From Trichinella spiralis (taxonomy: Eukaryota; Nematoda; Enoplea; Trichinellida; Trichinellidae): DNA of 45,353 bases. Where the stretch lies: NCBI GenBank assembly GCA_000181795.3, contig CM012954.1, forward strand, positions 11,213,103-11,258,455, in the 5' to 3' direction. A model generated the notes under the pieces. That model did not search any database and was not told the origin of the DNA. It saw nothing but the letters and a program-made list of their open reading frames with translations. Positions 1-11,997 of the stretch are shown piece by piece. Numbering within the stretch: position 1 is the first letter of the stretch; the number at the start of each line of letters is the position of its first letter. Position numbers and translations under genes: made by a program.

Positions 1-891
1 AGTCTTGTATGTTTGAATTGAGGTCTGAAAATTCAAAAATTTCCTACATAAATGGAACTCATCGCAAAAAGCTTTTCACCAAAATATAGGCACTCAAACT
101 GCTGATGCTGACAGACAAAATTAACCGGACATAAAAATTTAATTTACCTAATGTCTCTGATTATCTAAATTTTGAAAATATAATATAAAGTTATAATATA
201 AGTTAAATGATTCTGTGTACAAAAAACGGCATTTTGGTGTCTTGCATAATAGAAAATACTGAGCGCTTAGTGATATTCGACCTGTTCTGTTCACAATAAA
301 ATTCAATGCCATAAGCAGGTGAAAATTGAAACCTTCAACGAATTCTACAATTAAATCTAGTCGCCTACGTAAAATAACAAACTACAATGTTAATTTTTTG
401 AAAATCTTCAACGTTGAACAATTTATAATCGAGAATTTTGTCCTAAGTGCTTCACAATTTTTGTGCATATTGAAATTAAACAGGCTTAAATACTTAAATA
501 TACATACATTCATGAGAATTTGTCAAGGAAATATGTTTTGAAATTAAATTTTTACCTTGATCCTGTTTCTTTCATTTGCACTTTTGTTACGCACCATAGC
601 AGTTCAGAGAAAATCACCCAAATGAAATTTTAATTATGCATGCAAGTTTACTTTTCTCTGATTGGTCTATTACTGTGTAACCTTATTATCAGTGATTTGG
701 CAATCAATTTACAGTATGTTACAGAATTTTATTTATAAGTTACATTTCCTTATTCCTATTTTGTTACAACAACGTATTTTTATTTGATTTTAAAATAATT
801 TTTCTGTTTTCCACACTTCACCTGCTTGTTTTCCCGTCCATGATTTAAATTCTGTTTCACTCCATGCGATGAATATATCTAGTGGAAATTA

Positions 892-2455
892 CAATTAACT
901 GGGGCAAAATGCAACTCACCAAAATGGGTGCGATCTTATCGTTTAGGCCACCTTTTTTTGTGGCGTTGAGAATTATGATGAATCATTCTTTTTGAAGAAA
1001 TGAAAATATAGTACGCAAAAAGTTCGTCTGGGTTGCGAGTAAAAAGCGCATTTGTTCGAACTCCACAAACCTTCATCTTCCAATCTACAATTACTTCAAA
1101 TGTAGCTCACTACGTGACTGTAATCGGATCGTTACGCATGCCATGTCAGCCAAGCAAACAGAAAACTGTTCCTGTCCATGCAGTCATTCAAATAAAACCT
1201 GATTTGCATAATTTGAAAAACAACCCTCACGTGGTGTTATTAGACCTGAATTAAATGCATTACAACTCAACGCCATATTAGAATTTATAACGAAGCTTAT
1301 TTTAATCATCCAGTCGATGTCACATCATGCTTTCCATTTGAAACGGTCACTGTTCTGAGACTGTGAAATGTTTTACATATTATATACTGTTGTGGTTATT
1401 CAACATCTTAAAGTGATTATTATTTACAAAATGCTCGTTAACTCAGATGTAAAATTTTTTAAAATAACAGAAAAAGTATTTTTCAGTTTTATTAGCAAAT
1501 TACCGATTCAATACCTATTCTTCGCTATATTCTGATAAACTGTAAAGCAATATAAAATGCAACTTACTGATGTTTTGTCCATCTGATCGTTGAAGTTCAC
1601 TTTCATTTTGCTACTTCTTTCCATTGTTATGTTAGCCTACAATTCGTTCAAATGGAGCAGAAAAGCAAACAAATAGTAGTCGCATAAGAATTTGCATTTC
1701 AATCTCATGACTCTATCTGCATGGCAATCAAGTTAGCAAATCATACTGTGTTAAGGTCGTGCATATTATTAATTTATAGCACTTATTTTCCTACAATTCA
1801 TTGCTAAAGATTCATCAGAATTTCAAAATCATCATACTATATCATGCAATATCATTAAAAAAATTAATTATGCTCACGTCTTCAACTTGTTTTTAATATC
1901 TTGCGATTACAGATTTCAATTCTGTCCATTTCGATAACGTGTATCTGTAGTGCTGATTTTCAAACCACATAAATGTCAGAGTTATATTTGTTAATAAATG
2001 TATAACAATTGCACATATATCTGTTTCTTTTCTACATGTATAGAGTATCTAAAAGTATATAATGAACAAACAATCTCATCTAAATTTGACTGTACAGCAA
2101 TGTTTGTTGTATATATTATACATATTAGCTTTCGGAAAACGATCGCTTGGCACAAGATGCTTTGAACACTTGTTTTCATAAACAATGTGTCCGTTTCAAA
2201 TATTGCATTACAGATGTCGCGGCAATTTTTAAATAAATTTCACAACCATCTCTACAAATTAATGCAACTCGAATAGCAGCACAAAGGTACAATTTAAAAT
2301 CCATACGACCCTATCTTCGATGCACAACGTGCTCACGTATGCATTTTTTCATTAAAATTTGATGTTGTTCAAATGAGAGAACAAAGTTTCGTTTGGAGTC
2401 AACATAATGTATCGTTGATTTCGATGATTCATCGACAAAAACAATGCCTGTAAAA
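892..2455 (+). other. Coding-like islands, possible unrecognised gene or relic
   Basis: Between 0.9 and 2.5 kb the + strand holds several short stretches that look more protein-coding than their AT-rich surroundings. One runs from about 892 to 965 after an acceptor-like TCTAG. The longest, about 1010-1254, is open for some 80 codons and contains the peptide FVRTPQTFIF. Others lie near 1283-1366 (peptide NHPVDVTSCF), 1912-1950 after a good TTACAG acceptor, and 2355-2450 (peptide REQSFVWSQHN), followed by AATAAA near 2465. I could not join them into one model with certainty and recognise no family. They could be exons of a divergent gene, remains of a dead one, or chance. The rest of 1-3060 is AT-rich and shows nothing else. 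Confidence 0.25.
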
Positions 2456-3060
2456 TAATGAAAAATAAAAATTTGAAGCACTTATGGAAAATAATAATAA
2501 CGAACCCTTAATCAGTTTGGATCAGGTTACGTCAGTAATTATTAAGCAAAACAAAAAGAGCTGGTCCAATTTATAATTATAATCGTGCGATAAATAGGCA
2601 AGTGAATTTAATGTACTGTTCAGATGTACCTGCTTACCTTACAGTATACTTGCTATCTTACAGTAGTAAATTTCAAATAGCAATAAAATACAGAAAAAAG
2701 GATAGTGAAAAAAGGATGCCATGGCAAATTCCCGTCTAAAAATGTATTAACAGTGCTGACGGGTTAAAACAAATGAAGCAAAACGTTTTCCATCAAGTGA
2801 TGCTGTTGAAATTGATTTTTCCATAAAAAGTGTAGTTTTTTTGTCACGTTTTCAAAAATGCAAAGAGATTAGATCAATAAATGCATTCATACGACCAAAG
2901 TGAACACTTTATGCGCAATGTATAACCTGAATCGCTAATCAACGTGAATTAGATGAAATGCACTGTCCGTCTAGAAAATTTGTTCTTGAAACATATTAAA
3001 GAATAAACAAACAAATACGTTCTTCCATTTTTCAAATAATAAATCTATAATCTTTTCAAA

Positions 3061-3456
3061 TTACGACGATGTACCAGTTGAAGGCGACAAATTGAAAGCT
3101 CCAAGTGATTCAGGTGTTCCCGGCGGTGTTTCGGTCACATCTGCCGACTTAACCCAAGGCTGACGACACATCGGACAATCTTTGACATCTGCCTGGGTGG
3201 AGTGCCACTGAGTGATGCAATGTTCGTGAAAACAGTGCGTACATTCGCCCCATGCAATTGGGCACTGGTCGTACTGGACTTTGCAATCTGGACATGGGAA
3301 ATCAAACGAATTGCGACAAATGCCGCAAAGTGGATCCTGCGTATCCCACTGCCAAGTTGATACCATGTTCCAATTCAAAATCTTCACCTTCAGACCAGTC
3401 ACCGTGCTATCATCGGGGCTTTTTTCTTCTTCCTGTTGTTGTTCTTGTTCATGCAT
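3061..3456 (-). CDS. ANAPC11: Anaphase-promoting complex subunit 11 (RING-H2)
   Basis: Single-exon gene for a 131-residue protein, the catalytic RING subunit of the APC/C ubiquitin ligase, which recruits the E2 and drives cyclin and securin destruction in mitosis. The family signature is clear: VKILNWN and TWQW, then a RING-H2 domain at about residues 44-99 starting with CGIC, with CPDC, the histidine-rich CTHCFHEHC core and closing CPMCRQPW. These match APC11 rather than RBX1/RBX2. The usual length is about 84; the extra here is a Gln/Glu-rich N-terminus of about 20 residues and a Ser/Pro-rich tail of about 27. A 3' splice site (TTTTTGCAG) ends 13 bases before the ATG and lies only 54 bases after the MZT1 stop, so it is probably the downstream gene of a bicistronic transcript. 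Confidence 0.93.
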   Translation of the reverse strand: MHEQEQQQEEEKSPDDSTVTGLKVKILNWNMVSTWQWDTQDPLCGICRNSFDFPCPDCKVQYDQCPIAWGECTHCFHEHCITQWHSTQADVKDCPMCRQPWVKSADVTETPPGTPESLGAFNLSPSTGTSS

Positions 3457-3469
3457 TTTTCTTAGGACC

Positions 3470-3523
3470 CTGCAAAAAGCATATCAACTCACACATCAAG
3501 CATAGAAAAAAAAGGCAAAAAAC
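3470..3523 (-). promoter_or_regulatory. Intercistronic spacer with 3' splice site (MZT1-APC11)
   Basis: The 54 bases between the MZT1 stop and the APC11 leader are T-rich on the - strand and end in TTTTTGCAG. No AATAAA lies in the gap and no donor in MZT1 joins the two frames. This is the arrangement expected of a trans-splice acceptor in an operon. The trans-splicing is inferred. Confidence 0.55.
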
Positions 3524-3822
3524 TCAAAAAAAAGATGATAATTCAAAACAAACTGTTTTATCAGTGGGCAATTTTCCTCCACTGGAAAGATTGCTGATCT
3601 CGCAAAAAACAATCGCCAAGCGCTCCGGATCAACGCCGGCTTCTATCAAGCGTACACAAATCGCCAACGATTCACGATCCAAATCAACTTTAAGCAACTT
3701 CGCAATCCGGTGTAAGCCTAAAAATTTCGAAAAAAAAAACTAAATTATTAAATATCTTAAAAAACACTATACACACAGTTCAAACAATCTTCGCTCAGTT
3801 GTGAAGAAGGCAGTTCTTTCAT
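3524..3822 (-). CDS. MZT1: Mitotic-spindle organizing protein 1 (MOZART1)
   Basis: Two exons, 3777-3822 and 3524-3717, encode 79 residues; human MZT1 has 82. The protein binds the N-terminal regions of gamma-tubulin complex proteins and helps recruit and activate gamma-tubulin complexes at spindle poles. Exon 2 carries the family core: HRIAKLLKVDL, then ESLAICVRLIEAGV and DPERLAIV, matching the human segments ending ETLSICVRLCEQGINPEAL. The join is phase 1 and restores a Cys codon. The ATG at 3822 lies 12 bases after an acceptor-like TTTGTAG. It sits between PTIP (stop about 530 bases upstream) and APC11 (54 bases downstream), all on the same strand. The gene is easy to miss because its frame is short and split. 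Confidence 0.88.
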
Positions 3823-3834
3823 AAAAAATTGACT

Positions 3835-4364
3835 CTACAAATCGTTGATAAAAAATTGAAATTAATTGAACTTGTGAACACAAGTCATACAGAAACAAGT
3901 ACCAAGATCGGCGTCATCAATAACGCTATAAAAAGTAAATAATACAAGAATGGATTTTGAGGAAGATGCTTTTTACTACATTTGCCAACGCTAAATTAAA
4001 ACAAATCAATGAAAAAAATCAATAAAAATAATAGCCGCAACGAGATAAAATGCAAATGTCTGAATCGCACCAATGAACACACACGGCCAGGTAAAAAAAC
4101 ATTTCTCGAACTTTTCAGGGAAAGGCAGAAAAATAGGACGTCCATTTACTAGCAATCACTTCTCTGCTCTTCTACAAGCAAACATGAATGCAGCAAATTG
4201 AACAATAAAAACTTTTTCCTTCAATAAACTTGCTCCATCTAAAACGACATCATATTCCATTCTAAAATTTACATTTCTATTCAAAAAATTCAAATTCACC
4301 ATAAATCACTTCATAAATAAAACAAACAACAATTTACCGTCCATTTGATATTCAAAATATAATT
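3835..4364. other. Intergenic, PTIP 3' side to MZT1
   Basis: About 530 AT-rich bases between the PTIP stop and the MZT1 leader. No open frame with family resemblance and no strong repeat is seen. It should hold the PTIP 3' UTR and any promoter of the MZT1-APC11 unit, but I cannot point to either element. Confidence 0.5.
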
Positions 4365-7300
4365 TCATTCAACTTTTACAGCTCTTGGCTGTTGTTCTAC
4401 GGGGCGAACTTCCAATTTGTAAGACTGAAAATCAACTTCTTGTCGCAAAATTCCCGTCAAAATAAATTCTGCAGAATGAATATCTAAAAAAATAATACAT
4501 ATCAATAAAAAGTACTTAAATAAAATAAAAAAATAAAATAAACTCAAACTTACCAACACCAGCATCAAGAAGAGCTTGACAAATGTGCAAATCATTGTCG
4601 CAAGCAATGACCACAAACTGAGTGCCAATCTGAAGAACAGTTTGAAACATAATTTGAATTCAATATGTAAAATTTGATAAAGTTGTTACATCTTTCAACT
4701 GAAGCATCATTCTGCTCGATGGACACTGCCGGATCAGCGATCCACCTGCAGTACTGATCAAATCTCCAAGAACAGATGGAAACGGTTGAACACTGGGCGT
4801 GACGTAAAATAACAACTTCTAAAATGAGAAAGATTTTCAAAATAAAAAATTAAAATTAAAGCCAACTGCTTGAAAAAAGTTTAATTTGAAAAACAACAAT
4901 CACTTCGAACAATTTCTTCTGTCTCGCACGCCAAATGCTCAACTTGACATTAAATCCGAAAAATTTTTCATTGCCTTCATCTTTAACAATAAAATCAACC
5001 GGATCTGCAAAACAACAATATAATAGTAAACAAAACAACAACAACAACAACAACAGATTTACCCACAAACTGTTGCTGCTTGTAGCTCTGGCGTATCCAA
5101 ATTGGACTGACGATGTATCTGCCAAGTGAAATGCCCTCAAGCAGCTTACGAGTGCGCTTCAAATCTGCAGTAATCAAGTGCGTGCATTCTGACACCAGCT
5201 GCACCACCTTACCTCCCAGCCAGAGCACCTTCTGAAAAATGGTATTTTCAAAAAATTTCAATCCAAAAAAAATATTAATCATCAACAGCAATTGGACAAA
5301 CTTTTTCAAGATGATTCACTTCCGCTTGGTAAAGCCCGGTGAAGCAAATTCGCACCTCTGCGACATTCTTCCCACATTTGGCAAATTCTGCACAACGTTT
5401 CTGAATATCCGCATCCGCTGGTGGTGGTGACAATCTGCACAGCCGAAACATATACATCACATGCATATATATCTTTTTTTTTTCACTTTTCTTTCCTTAC
5501 TTTATTCTTTTGTGGGGAAATATTTTTCCGTCATCATTTTCAATTTGAAAACGTTTCTTCGATGCATTTCTGCAAATTTCCATATCAAACAGCACCGGGT
5601 TTCGCCATGCATCTGACGGAATAATTTTAAAAAAAATTAATCACATTCTCAAATTTCATTCACGATAAAAAATTAATCATCCGTTCTTATTATTCAAAAT
5701 TTTATTATATTTACAAAGAAAATTAAAAATAAATTTTTTTCTTACTCATTAACATCGGCATTGCTGTTGCAGTATCAATACGAAAAGGATCAAAGTTTGG
5801 TTGTAAGCTCAACTCTTTTGGTACAAACTGATGATATTTTGCATTATTAATGTTTTGCAAAGCAGTTGTTTGCCCAAAGAACACTTCAGTAAGCCACTGA
5901 AGATTCACCACAGGTATTTTCCATTCTGCCGCTTTCATCACTTTTGGACCACAATATCTGCAATTTCATTAGAAAAATTTCACTTCGCAAATATCAAAAA
6001 CAAAAACATACAAATAAATAATATTTCAAAGGTAAAAAAAATTGCTGAATTAACAATAATATATAAATAACGATCTATATGATATCGGTCCAGTTTTAAC
6101 TTTCGCATTTATATTTGTAACGTTGCCCAAAATCTTGGAAAAATCTAAAACGTTCTAACATTTTCTTAATAATAACTCGATTCCAAAAAGATATCTACAA
6201 AAGAAATCTAATAATAATAATAATTTACGTTTTCGCTACAAGTAGATGGTTGTGCCGACTAAAGTAAGCAGTGTAATGAGCACCGACGGCTAAGATCATC
6301 TGTTTCAGGCAAGAGCGCTCCTTGACTGGAAAACCGCTAACGGCAAAAATTTTTCCCTTGCAAGGTTTGTTGTCACCAAAAAATGAAGGAAAATGAATAG
6401 CTTTCCAAGGAGGAAGAAGCTTTTTGTTCATAATCACGTCGTTCAACCACTGCGCTGTAACGCAACGTTTGTTGTCTCTGAGCGCCTGAAAGTTTTCAAA
6501 TTGCTATATCATCTATCGTATAACTATTGAAATATTGCCTGTTTATTACTACTACCTGCTGGACAACAGGATGTCGAAGAGATTCGCAAACCACATGAGT
6601 ACACTTTGTGCTGTACATAATTTCCACATCCCCTCCGTGCAAATTGATCACAATCCGCCAATCGCTCACCTCCTTTTGGTCCAACGTGCGTTCGTAGTCA
6701 ACAATCAAAAAAACACAACCAACAAGACATAATTCTGGAGGAACTAAAAATAACCATAAGCCTCAGTATTTTTTTCCTGTGGTGAGTAAGTTGCATATTA
6801 ATAATAATAAATTAGTTAAATACCGTCCACCCGAGGATCGTGTCCAAAAAACTGCATCGCTGGTGGTTGTGTTTTAACCGATTCTACAGATGAACTTGGT
6901 GGAAGCGCTTGTGTAAGTGGTCGAACACTGCGCGACTCTTTCAAGGAAGTTGTTCCCATTCTAGGCGAATACGGCTGCTGGAAATTTCTGGATTGAAACC
7001 GCTCGTTTGGAATCTGACTTCCAGCAACTTGCATAACTTGATAGGGCTGCTGCAAACTTGGCGGTACTAAACGTGGTTCCTTTTGATGCAATCCCATTTC
7101 CCCTTGCTGTGGTGCAGAAGCTAAATTTACACCTTCAAAAAAACACTTTCCATATGTTTATAATATAATGCCACACAATTAAAGAATTCCACAAATTATT
7201 TCTATTATTATAGAAGATAACCAATAACATATCATGAATATATACCTTGATATTGTTGCTGATTAGAAAGGGAATGCAACTGTTGAGGTTGTTGTTGTTG

Positions 7301-10300
7301 TTTTTGTTGCTGCTGATGCTGCTGTTGTAGCTGTTGTTGTGGCTGCATTTGAGGATTAAAATCTCTTACGGGATATGAAGGCACAGTCGGTCGCTGGCCG
7401 GATGGCAAACTAATAGTCGCTGGAGTTGATGTCTGCAATGGCAATGCGTAACCAGGATGAGAAACTCTTTGGAAACCAGGTCTCAGCTGACAATGAGCTT
7501 GCATTTGAATTTGATTTGAATTTGGAAATGAACCTTGATTCATCCTTGTCGTTGGAACAAACTGCTGCCTTTGTAAAGATGCGTCTATTGGTGTTGCTGG
7601 AAAGTGATGATGCTGAAACTGAACCCTCGGAGACGCAGACAACTGCTGCTGATGTTGCATTTGCTGTATCTGCTGTGGTTGCTGCTGCTGTTGTACTTGC
7701 TGTGGTTGCTGCTGCTGTTTTTGTTGCTGTTGTGGTTGTTGCATTTGCTGCTGCTTCTGCTGTTGCATTTGTTGCACTTGATGCTGCTGCTGTATCTGAT
7801 GTTGCTGTATTTGATGCTGCTGCTGCTGTTGTATTTGATGTTGTTGTTGTTGCTGCTGCTGCTGCTGTTGTATTTGATGTTGTTGTTGTTGTTGTTGCTG
7901 CTGCTGCTGCTGCAATTGATGTTGCTGTTGTTGCTGCTGCACTTGATGTTGTTGTTGTTGCTGCATTTGATGTTGTTGTTGCTGCTGTTGCTGTATTTGA
8001 TGTTGTTGCTGTTGTTGTTGTTGCTGCTGTATCTGATGTGCATGCATGCGCTGTTCTTGTACTTGCTGTTGATATTGTATCTGCTGCTGTTTCAAACTTT
8101 CCTGTTGCTGCTGCAGACTCATTTTCTTCGCCTGTTGCAACTGAACTGCTGCATTTCCAGCGTACTCAGCAGCAGATGAATAATTCGGAGGAGTGCTGTC
8201 AGAGAAACGTGGCTGTTGTTGTTGAATCAGTTGACCATGATTTTGGTGGAGTTGGTTTTGTTGTGGCATGTAAACTTGTCTTTGAGGGGCGCCAACAAGT
8301 TGCATTTCATGTTGATAACCACCACCAAAACTATTTTGCTGTTGGTGACTATAAAGCTGCTGCTGCTGTCTTGGTTGCTGTTGCTGTTGCTGCTGAGGCG
8401 GCGACTGGTATTGTTCATTTGCTAGAGAATGATAAATAACTGACTGAGCTTGCATTGGTGAAGCTGAATACTGTTGCTGTGAATGAGATATAAATGCTGG
8501 ATTTGGACTGCCCAATGGGCTTCCGTTTCCACTGGGACTCATCAATGGCGTATCTGACTGTCTTCCTAAAAAAACACACATAATATAATCAGTAAAATAA
8601 TATTAATAACAGAATTGCATACAAACACTTTAAATAGAAAAAAAACATCAGCAATAAATTTAGCGTATTAAACTGCACAATTCTAAAATAAATGCCTAGG
8701 TTTTTTTTTCAAACTCTTGCAAATTTCAAGATGCCAAACATACTGGAAACTGGCATCTGTTGCGGCCTAATCATCTGCATTTGCTGCGGTGAGCCATGCA
8801 TTTGGGTCTGATGTTGTACTGGGAAAGGTGGCTGTACGTTGTTCGAATACCAAAAACGCTGCTGAGGGGAAATGCGCGGACCCATCTGCTGGTACGGAGA
8901 ATTAGCACCCATTTCAGGGCTAAGTTGATAGCATCGATCAACTGATGGATTAAATCCACACGCTGGACTGACACCAGGCGCCGGCGACGAAACCGACTGA
9001 TTCATTCCCGCATGATGTTGTTGCTGATGCATGGCTACATGGTGCTGTAACACAGCATGCTTATTTTCAATAAATTCATGAAATCGAACAGTATCCAAAG
9101 ATACCATCGGATTGGTCGGTCCAACAGTCCCACAAACAGGTGTCGGTGGACCATATGGAGCACTATATGGTGACATATGATACTGATTCGTCTGATTCCG
9201 CTCAACCAACTACCAACAAATATATTTTAAAATCAAAAATAATTTTAAAAATAAGAAATTCAACTCTGATAACTAACTTGCTGTGCTTCCATTTTCAGTG
9301 TTGCTGCAAGATTTTGTATTTCCTGTTCCGCTTTCATATCGTTTTCATCTGCTGAATTTTCTTGAACAAAATTACTGGGATGATACTGCTCAACTGAAAG
9401 TAATTCACCGGCTTCTGCACAGTCAACCACCCACTGAGGTATGACTATTCTAATCGAATCATTCACAGATGCGATTCGATATTTGTTCTAAAAGAATAAT
9501 TTCAAAAATAAACAGTAAAAATGAACAGCTGTGAAATGCTCAAAATCACAATGTTTAAAATTAAAATGCGTTTAAATAAAAAAAAACTTACACCTGAGAT
9601 CAAGAAACTAATGAGATGTGTTGTTCGACTGGTAAGCACTCTTTCACACTCACCTCCCAAAGACACTATAATTGACCATAATATATTTGCATCATGCCGG
9701 CTCATCTAAAAATAAAACGATAAAAATTTTTCTAATCGTTTTACTTTTTATGCTCTTGTACAATAAAATTTAATGTTATCTGCATTGATTATCACATGAA
9801 CATCATAATTTCATATTGAAAACTGAAAAAATAAAACACTGACTGTATTTTCAAAATCAATCATCATCTTACTAAGTATACACATATAAATTTCAAAATA
9901 ACCAGAAAACTAACCTATGCAATTTTCAAGCATAAAATTTAACAAATGCGAAGTTTTACTGATGTGACTTTGGTTCAAAATTACGTATTTTTAAAACACC
10001 GCAGTCATTCAATAATTTAAAAATATGCTATTCAAGCCATATTACTGCATAAAAATTCGTAACATAAGATTGTTGAATTTTATGAGATTGAAATATCACA
10101 TTTTCAACAAAGTAGAAAACTGTTATTTTAAAGTCTCATCATGCATCAAAAATCATGCTAAAAACAATCAGATTAATCATAATGTATACAACACGTTCCG
10201 TTTTTTTTTACAAATAAGTGCATTAACAGTGTAAACCAATGCACTAAAAAAGCATAATTTAAACCATTTAAAAATAAAGTATGTTTTGAAATTCAACTAC

Positions 10301-11140
10301 TTAACAGCAAATTAAAAAGGACTGCTAAAAATTATCACCCACCCATCCCTAACCCAATTTAACAATAAACACTTTCAACATTTATTGCTAATACACATAA
10401 CTTATAATAAATAAAGCAGACTAAGATGCAAATATTCAGGATATACCCAATTACTAGAACTGAAACCTATGAACTGCTTTAAATGTTCGTATGCAAAATT
10501 AATATACTATCAAACATGTTCAAGTAGAAAATAAATTATAAAACAATTTCAGTGCAGGTAACTTAGAAAAAATATGTTTTAGTTACTATTCATCTGTGAA
10601 TTCGTGTATAATCAATCAAAAAGAGCACCAAAAAATATACTTGTTCAATTTTGAAAAAATATATTCAAAAAGTGTGTTTACTTGAGTTGGGCAAAAAACG
10701 CAATCACGGAAAATCTGTTTTTGTTCTGGTGAAAACAAGCGTCCAGGCGCACCATATGGTAGAATACACCGACACCAGGCAGAAGCAAAAACCCACGAGG
10801 ACTAAATAAAACAATTTTTTATAAATATATAAGCAATGTATAAATATGTATACAATTATATAACTAAATATGCTTACTGCAACAACAGGAATGTCATAAA
10901 TGTCTCTTGCTTCACCGACTTCGGACGAATCAGGGTGATCAGCAATCAGAATACTGACTGAATCAGTCAAATAAGAACTCAGACGAGCACCATTTTCTGT
11001 CAAAATCTTTCGAACCTAAAGATCTGCTATTATAAAATAAACTTTCAGAAGCTATCCTGTTTAAAGTATACTTTTTCTGCCCGCGATTCTTCAACTGTCC
11101 GTGGAACCAAATAAACTTTAAGCTGCTGAAATAGTGCCAT
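4365..11140 (-). CDS. PAXIP1: PAX-interacting protein 1 (PTIP), six BRCT domains, giant Gln-rich region
   Basis: Eighteen coding exons give about 1413 residues (human 1069). PTIP belongs to the MLL3/MLL4-type H3K4 methyltransferase complex and also acts in DNA-damage responses through phospho-peptide-binding BRCT domains. Exons: 11072-11140, 10878-11015, 10682-10801, 9592-9705, 9278-9487, 8744-9209, 7246-8565, 6824-7132, 6556-6743, 6229-6485, 5746-5957, 5501-5612, 5302-5434, 5063-5231, 4904-5004, 4690-4818, 4554-4629, 4365-4483. All phases agree. BRCT1 and BRCT2 lie at about residues 5-200 (SEVGEARDIYD; QWVVDC), the Gln-rich region at about 220-900, and BRCT3-6 after FFGHDPRVD, at about 915-1400, ending with HSAEFILTG and SYKLE as in human PTIP. 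The ATG at 11140 gives MALFQQLKVY, matching the start of BRCT1; a CA repeat lies directly upstream. C. elegans PIS-1 is the assigned nematode counterpart. Confidence 0.93.
5034..5055. repeat. (AAC)n microsatellite in a PTIP intron
   Basis: An AAC trinucleotide run just inside the intron between the exons at 5063-5231 and 4904-5004. It lies on the donor side of that intron and does not touch the splice site. Confidence 0.8.
7590..8130 (-). repeat. Glutamine-codon repeat tract within PTIP
   Basis: On the - strand this part of the large PTIP exon is an imperfect CAG/CAA array coding for long glutamine runs broken by His, Ile, Val and Met. A recurring unit of Q-runs separated by HQIQ, HQMQ or HQVQ suggests growth by repeat slippage and duplication. 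The same composition makes long meaningless antisense frames rich in Ala/Val or Leu. A Gln-rich region at this place, between BRCT2 and BRCT3, is normal for PTIP, but this one is longer than the human one. Confidence 0.9.
9706..10681 (-). other. Long PTIP intron (976 bases)
   Basis: AT-rich intron between the exons at 10682-10801 and 9592-9705, far longer than the other introns of the gene. It contains short A/T runs only. I see no nested gene or repeat family. Confidence 0.7.
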
Positions 11141-11141
11141 T

Positions 11142-11164
11142 CACACACACGCACACACACACAG
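11142..11164. repeat. (CA)n dinucleotide repeat upstream of the PTIP start
   Basis: A CA run with one interrupting CG lies 1-2 bases before the PTIP ATG on the opposite reading, so the mRNA leader would be a GT repeat running into the start codon. It may vary in length between individuals. Confidence 0.8.
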
Positions 11165-11997
11165 CACCTTTACTACCGCATCTGTATCCTGATGAAAGAT
11201 CTGGCTACTTCATCAATTCAAAATACTAAAATAAAAATGTGATAAACACTTTAAAGTAACGTCGAAACGAAATTAGTTGATTTAAGCAAACTATCGTGCA
11301 CTAATATTACACGCGGGAATATATCTTCATAGCAATAAAAAATCATTACAATGAATAAACTCATTGTCAAAAGCCCGTTACATTAAATTATAAAAGAAAT
11401 TTTTTAAGGTAAAAACAACTAAAGCATAACAGAAGCCAATGTAACAAACAGCCACAAATGCTCACAACCATTATTTTCGTAGGTATACTGTAAATGATTA
11501 TAAAGTTTTAATCAGTTTGCCACGAAATAAAATAAACAACATTAATATTTAGACTATAAAATAAACAAATTTTTTTCATTTTAGGAGAACATAATTTTCA
11601 TTTACAACAAGTGAAAGAGTGGAACAAAAATATTGAAAAATTTGGAAACAACAAATTTAACATGTTTATAGTTTTTAACTAAGTTTTATATAACATATTC
11701 ACGTTAACCAAGTTAAAAATTATGATTATAAACTAGATTTTAATAAATTCTTTTAAATAAGATTGGCATGCAATTCGCAAAAAACGCATTTCTTAACATT
11801 TGATATATTTCCATATAATTTGAAAAGTTTATGTAAAAATGCTCATTTCTGAGTAAATGATTATATCATCAACAGTAAATTAATTTGAAAAGATAAAATA
11901 ATATAAGATTAACATTTCCAGAAGTACTGCACAAAATGACTTCAGCTACTATAGACTGTACTTTGCTTAAAAACATATTTATTGATAAAAATCCAAA
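11165..11997. other. Intergenic, PTPMT1 3' side to PTIP
   Basis: About 830 AT-rich bases between two genes on the same strand. It includes the PTPMT1 poly(A) signal near 11978. No coding frame or repeat family is recognisable. Confidence 0.5.
11978..11983 (-). promoter_or_regulatory. Poly(A) signal AATAAA of PTPMT1
   Basis: A perfect AATAAA on the - strand begins about 15 bases past the PTPMT1 stop codon. That implies a very short 3' UTR, typical of compact nematode-like genes. Confidence 0.55.

Noticed and set aside
3252-3743. 163-codon + strand frame
   Set aside because: It runs antisense through APC11 and MZT1, both of which are clear families on the - strand.
3470-3822. MZT1-APC11 fusion protein by splicing
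   Set aside because: MZT1 ends with an in-frame stop and has no suitable donor before it; two proteins of normal family length result.
7426-8439. Long + strand frame of 337 codons rich in Ala and Val, and a Leu-rich one at 7604-8179
   Set aside because: Both are antisense shadows of the CAG/CAA glutamine array in PTIP.
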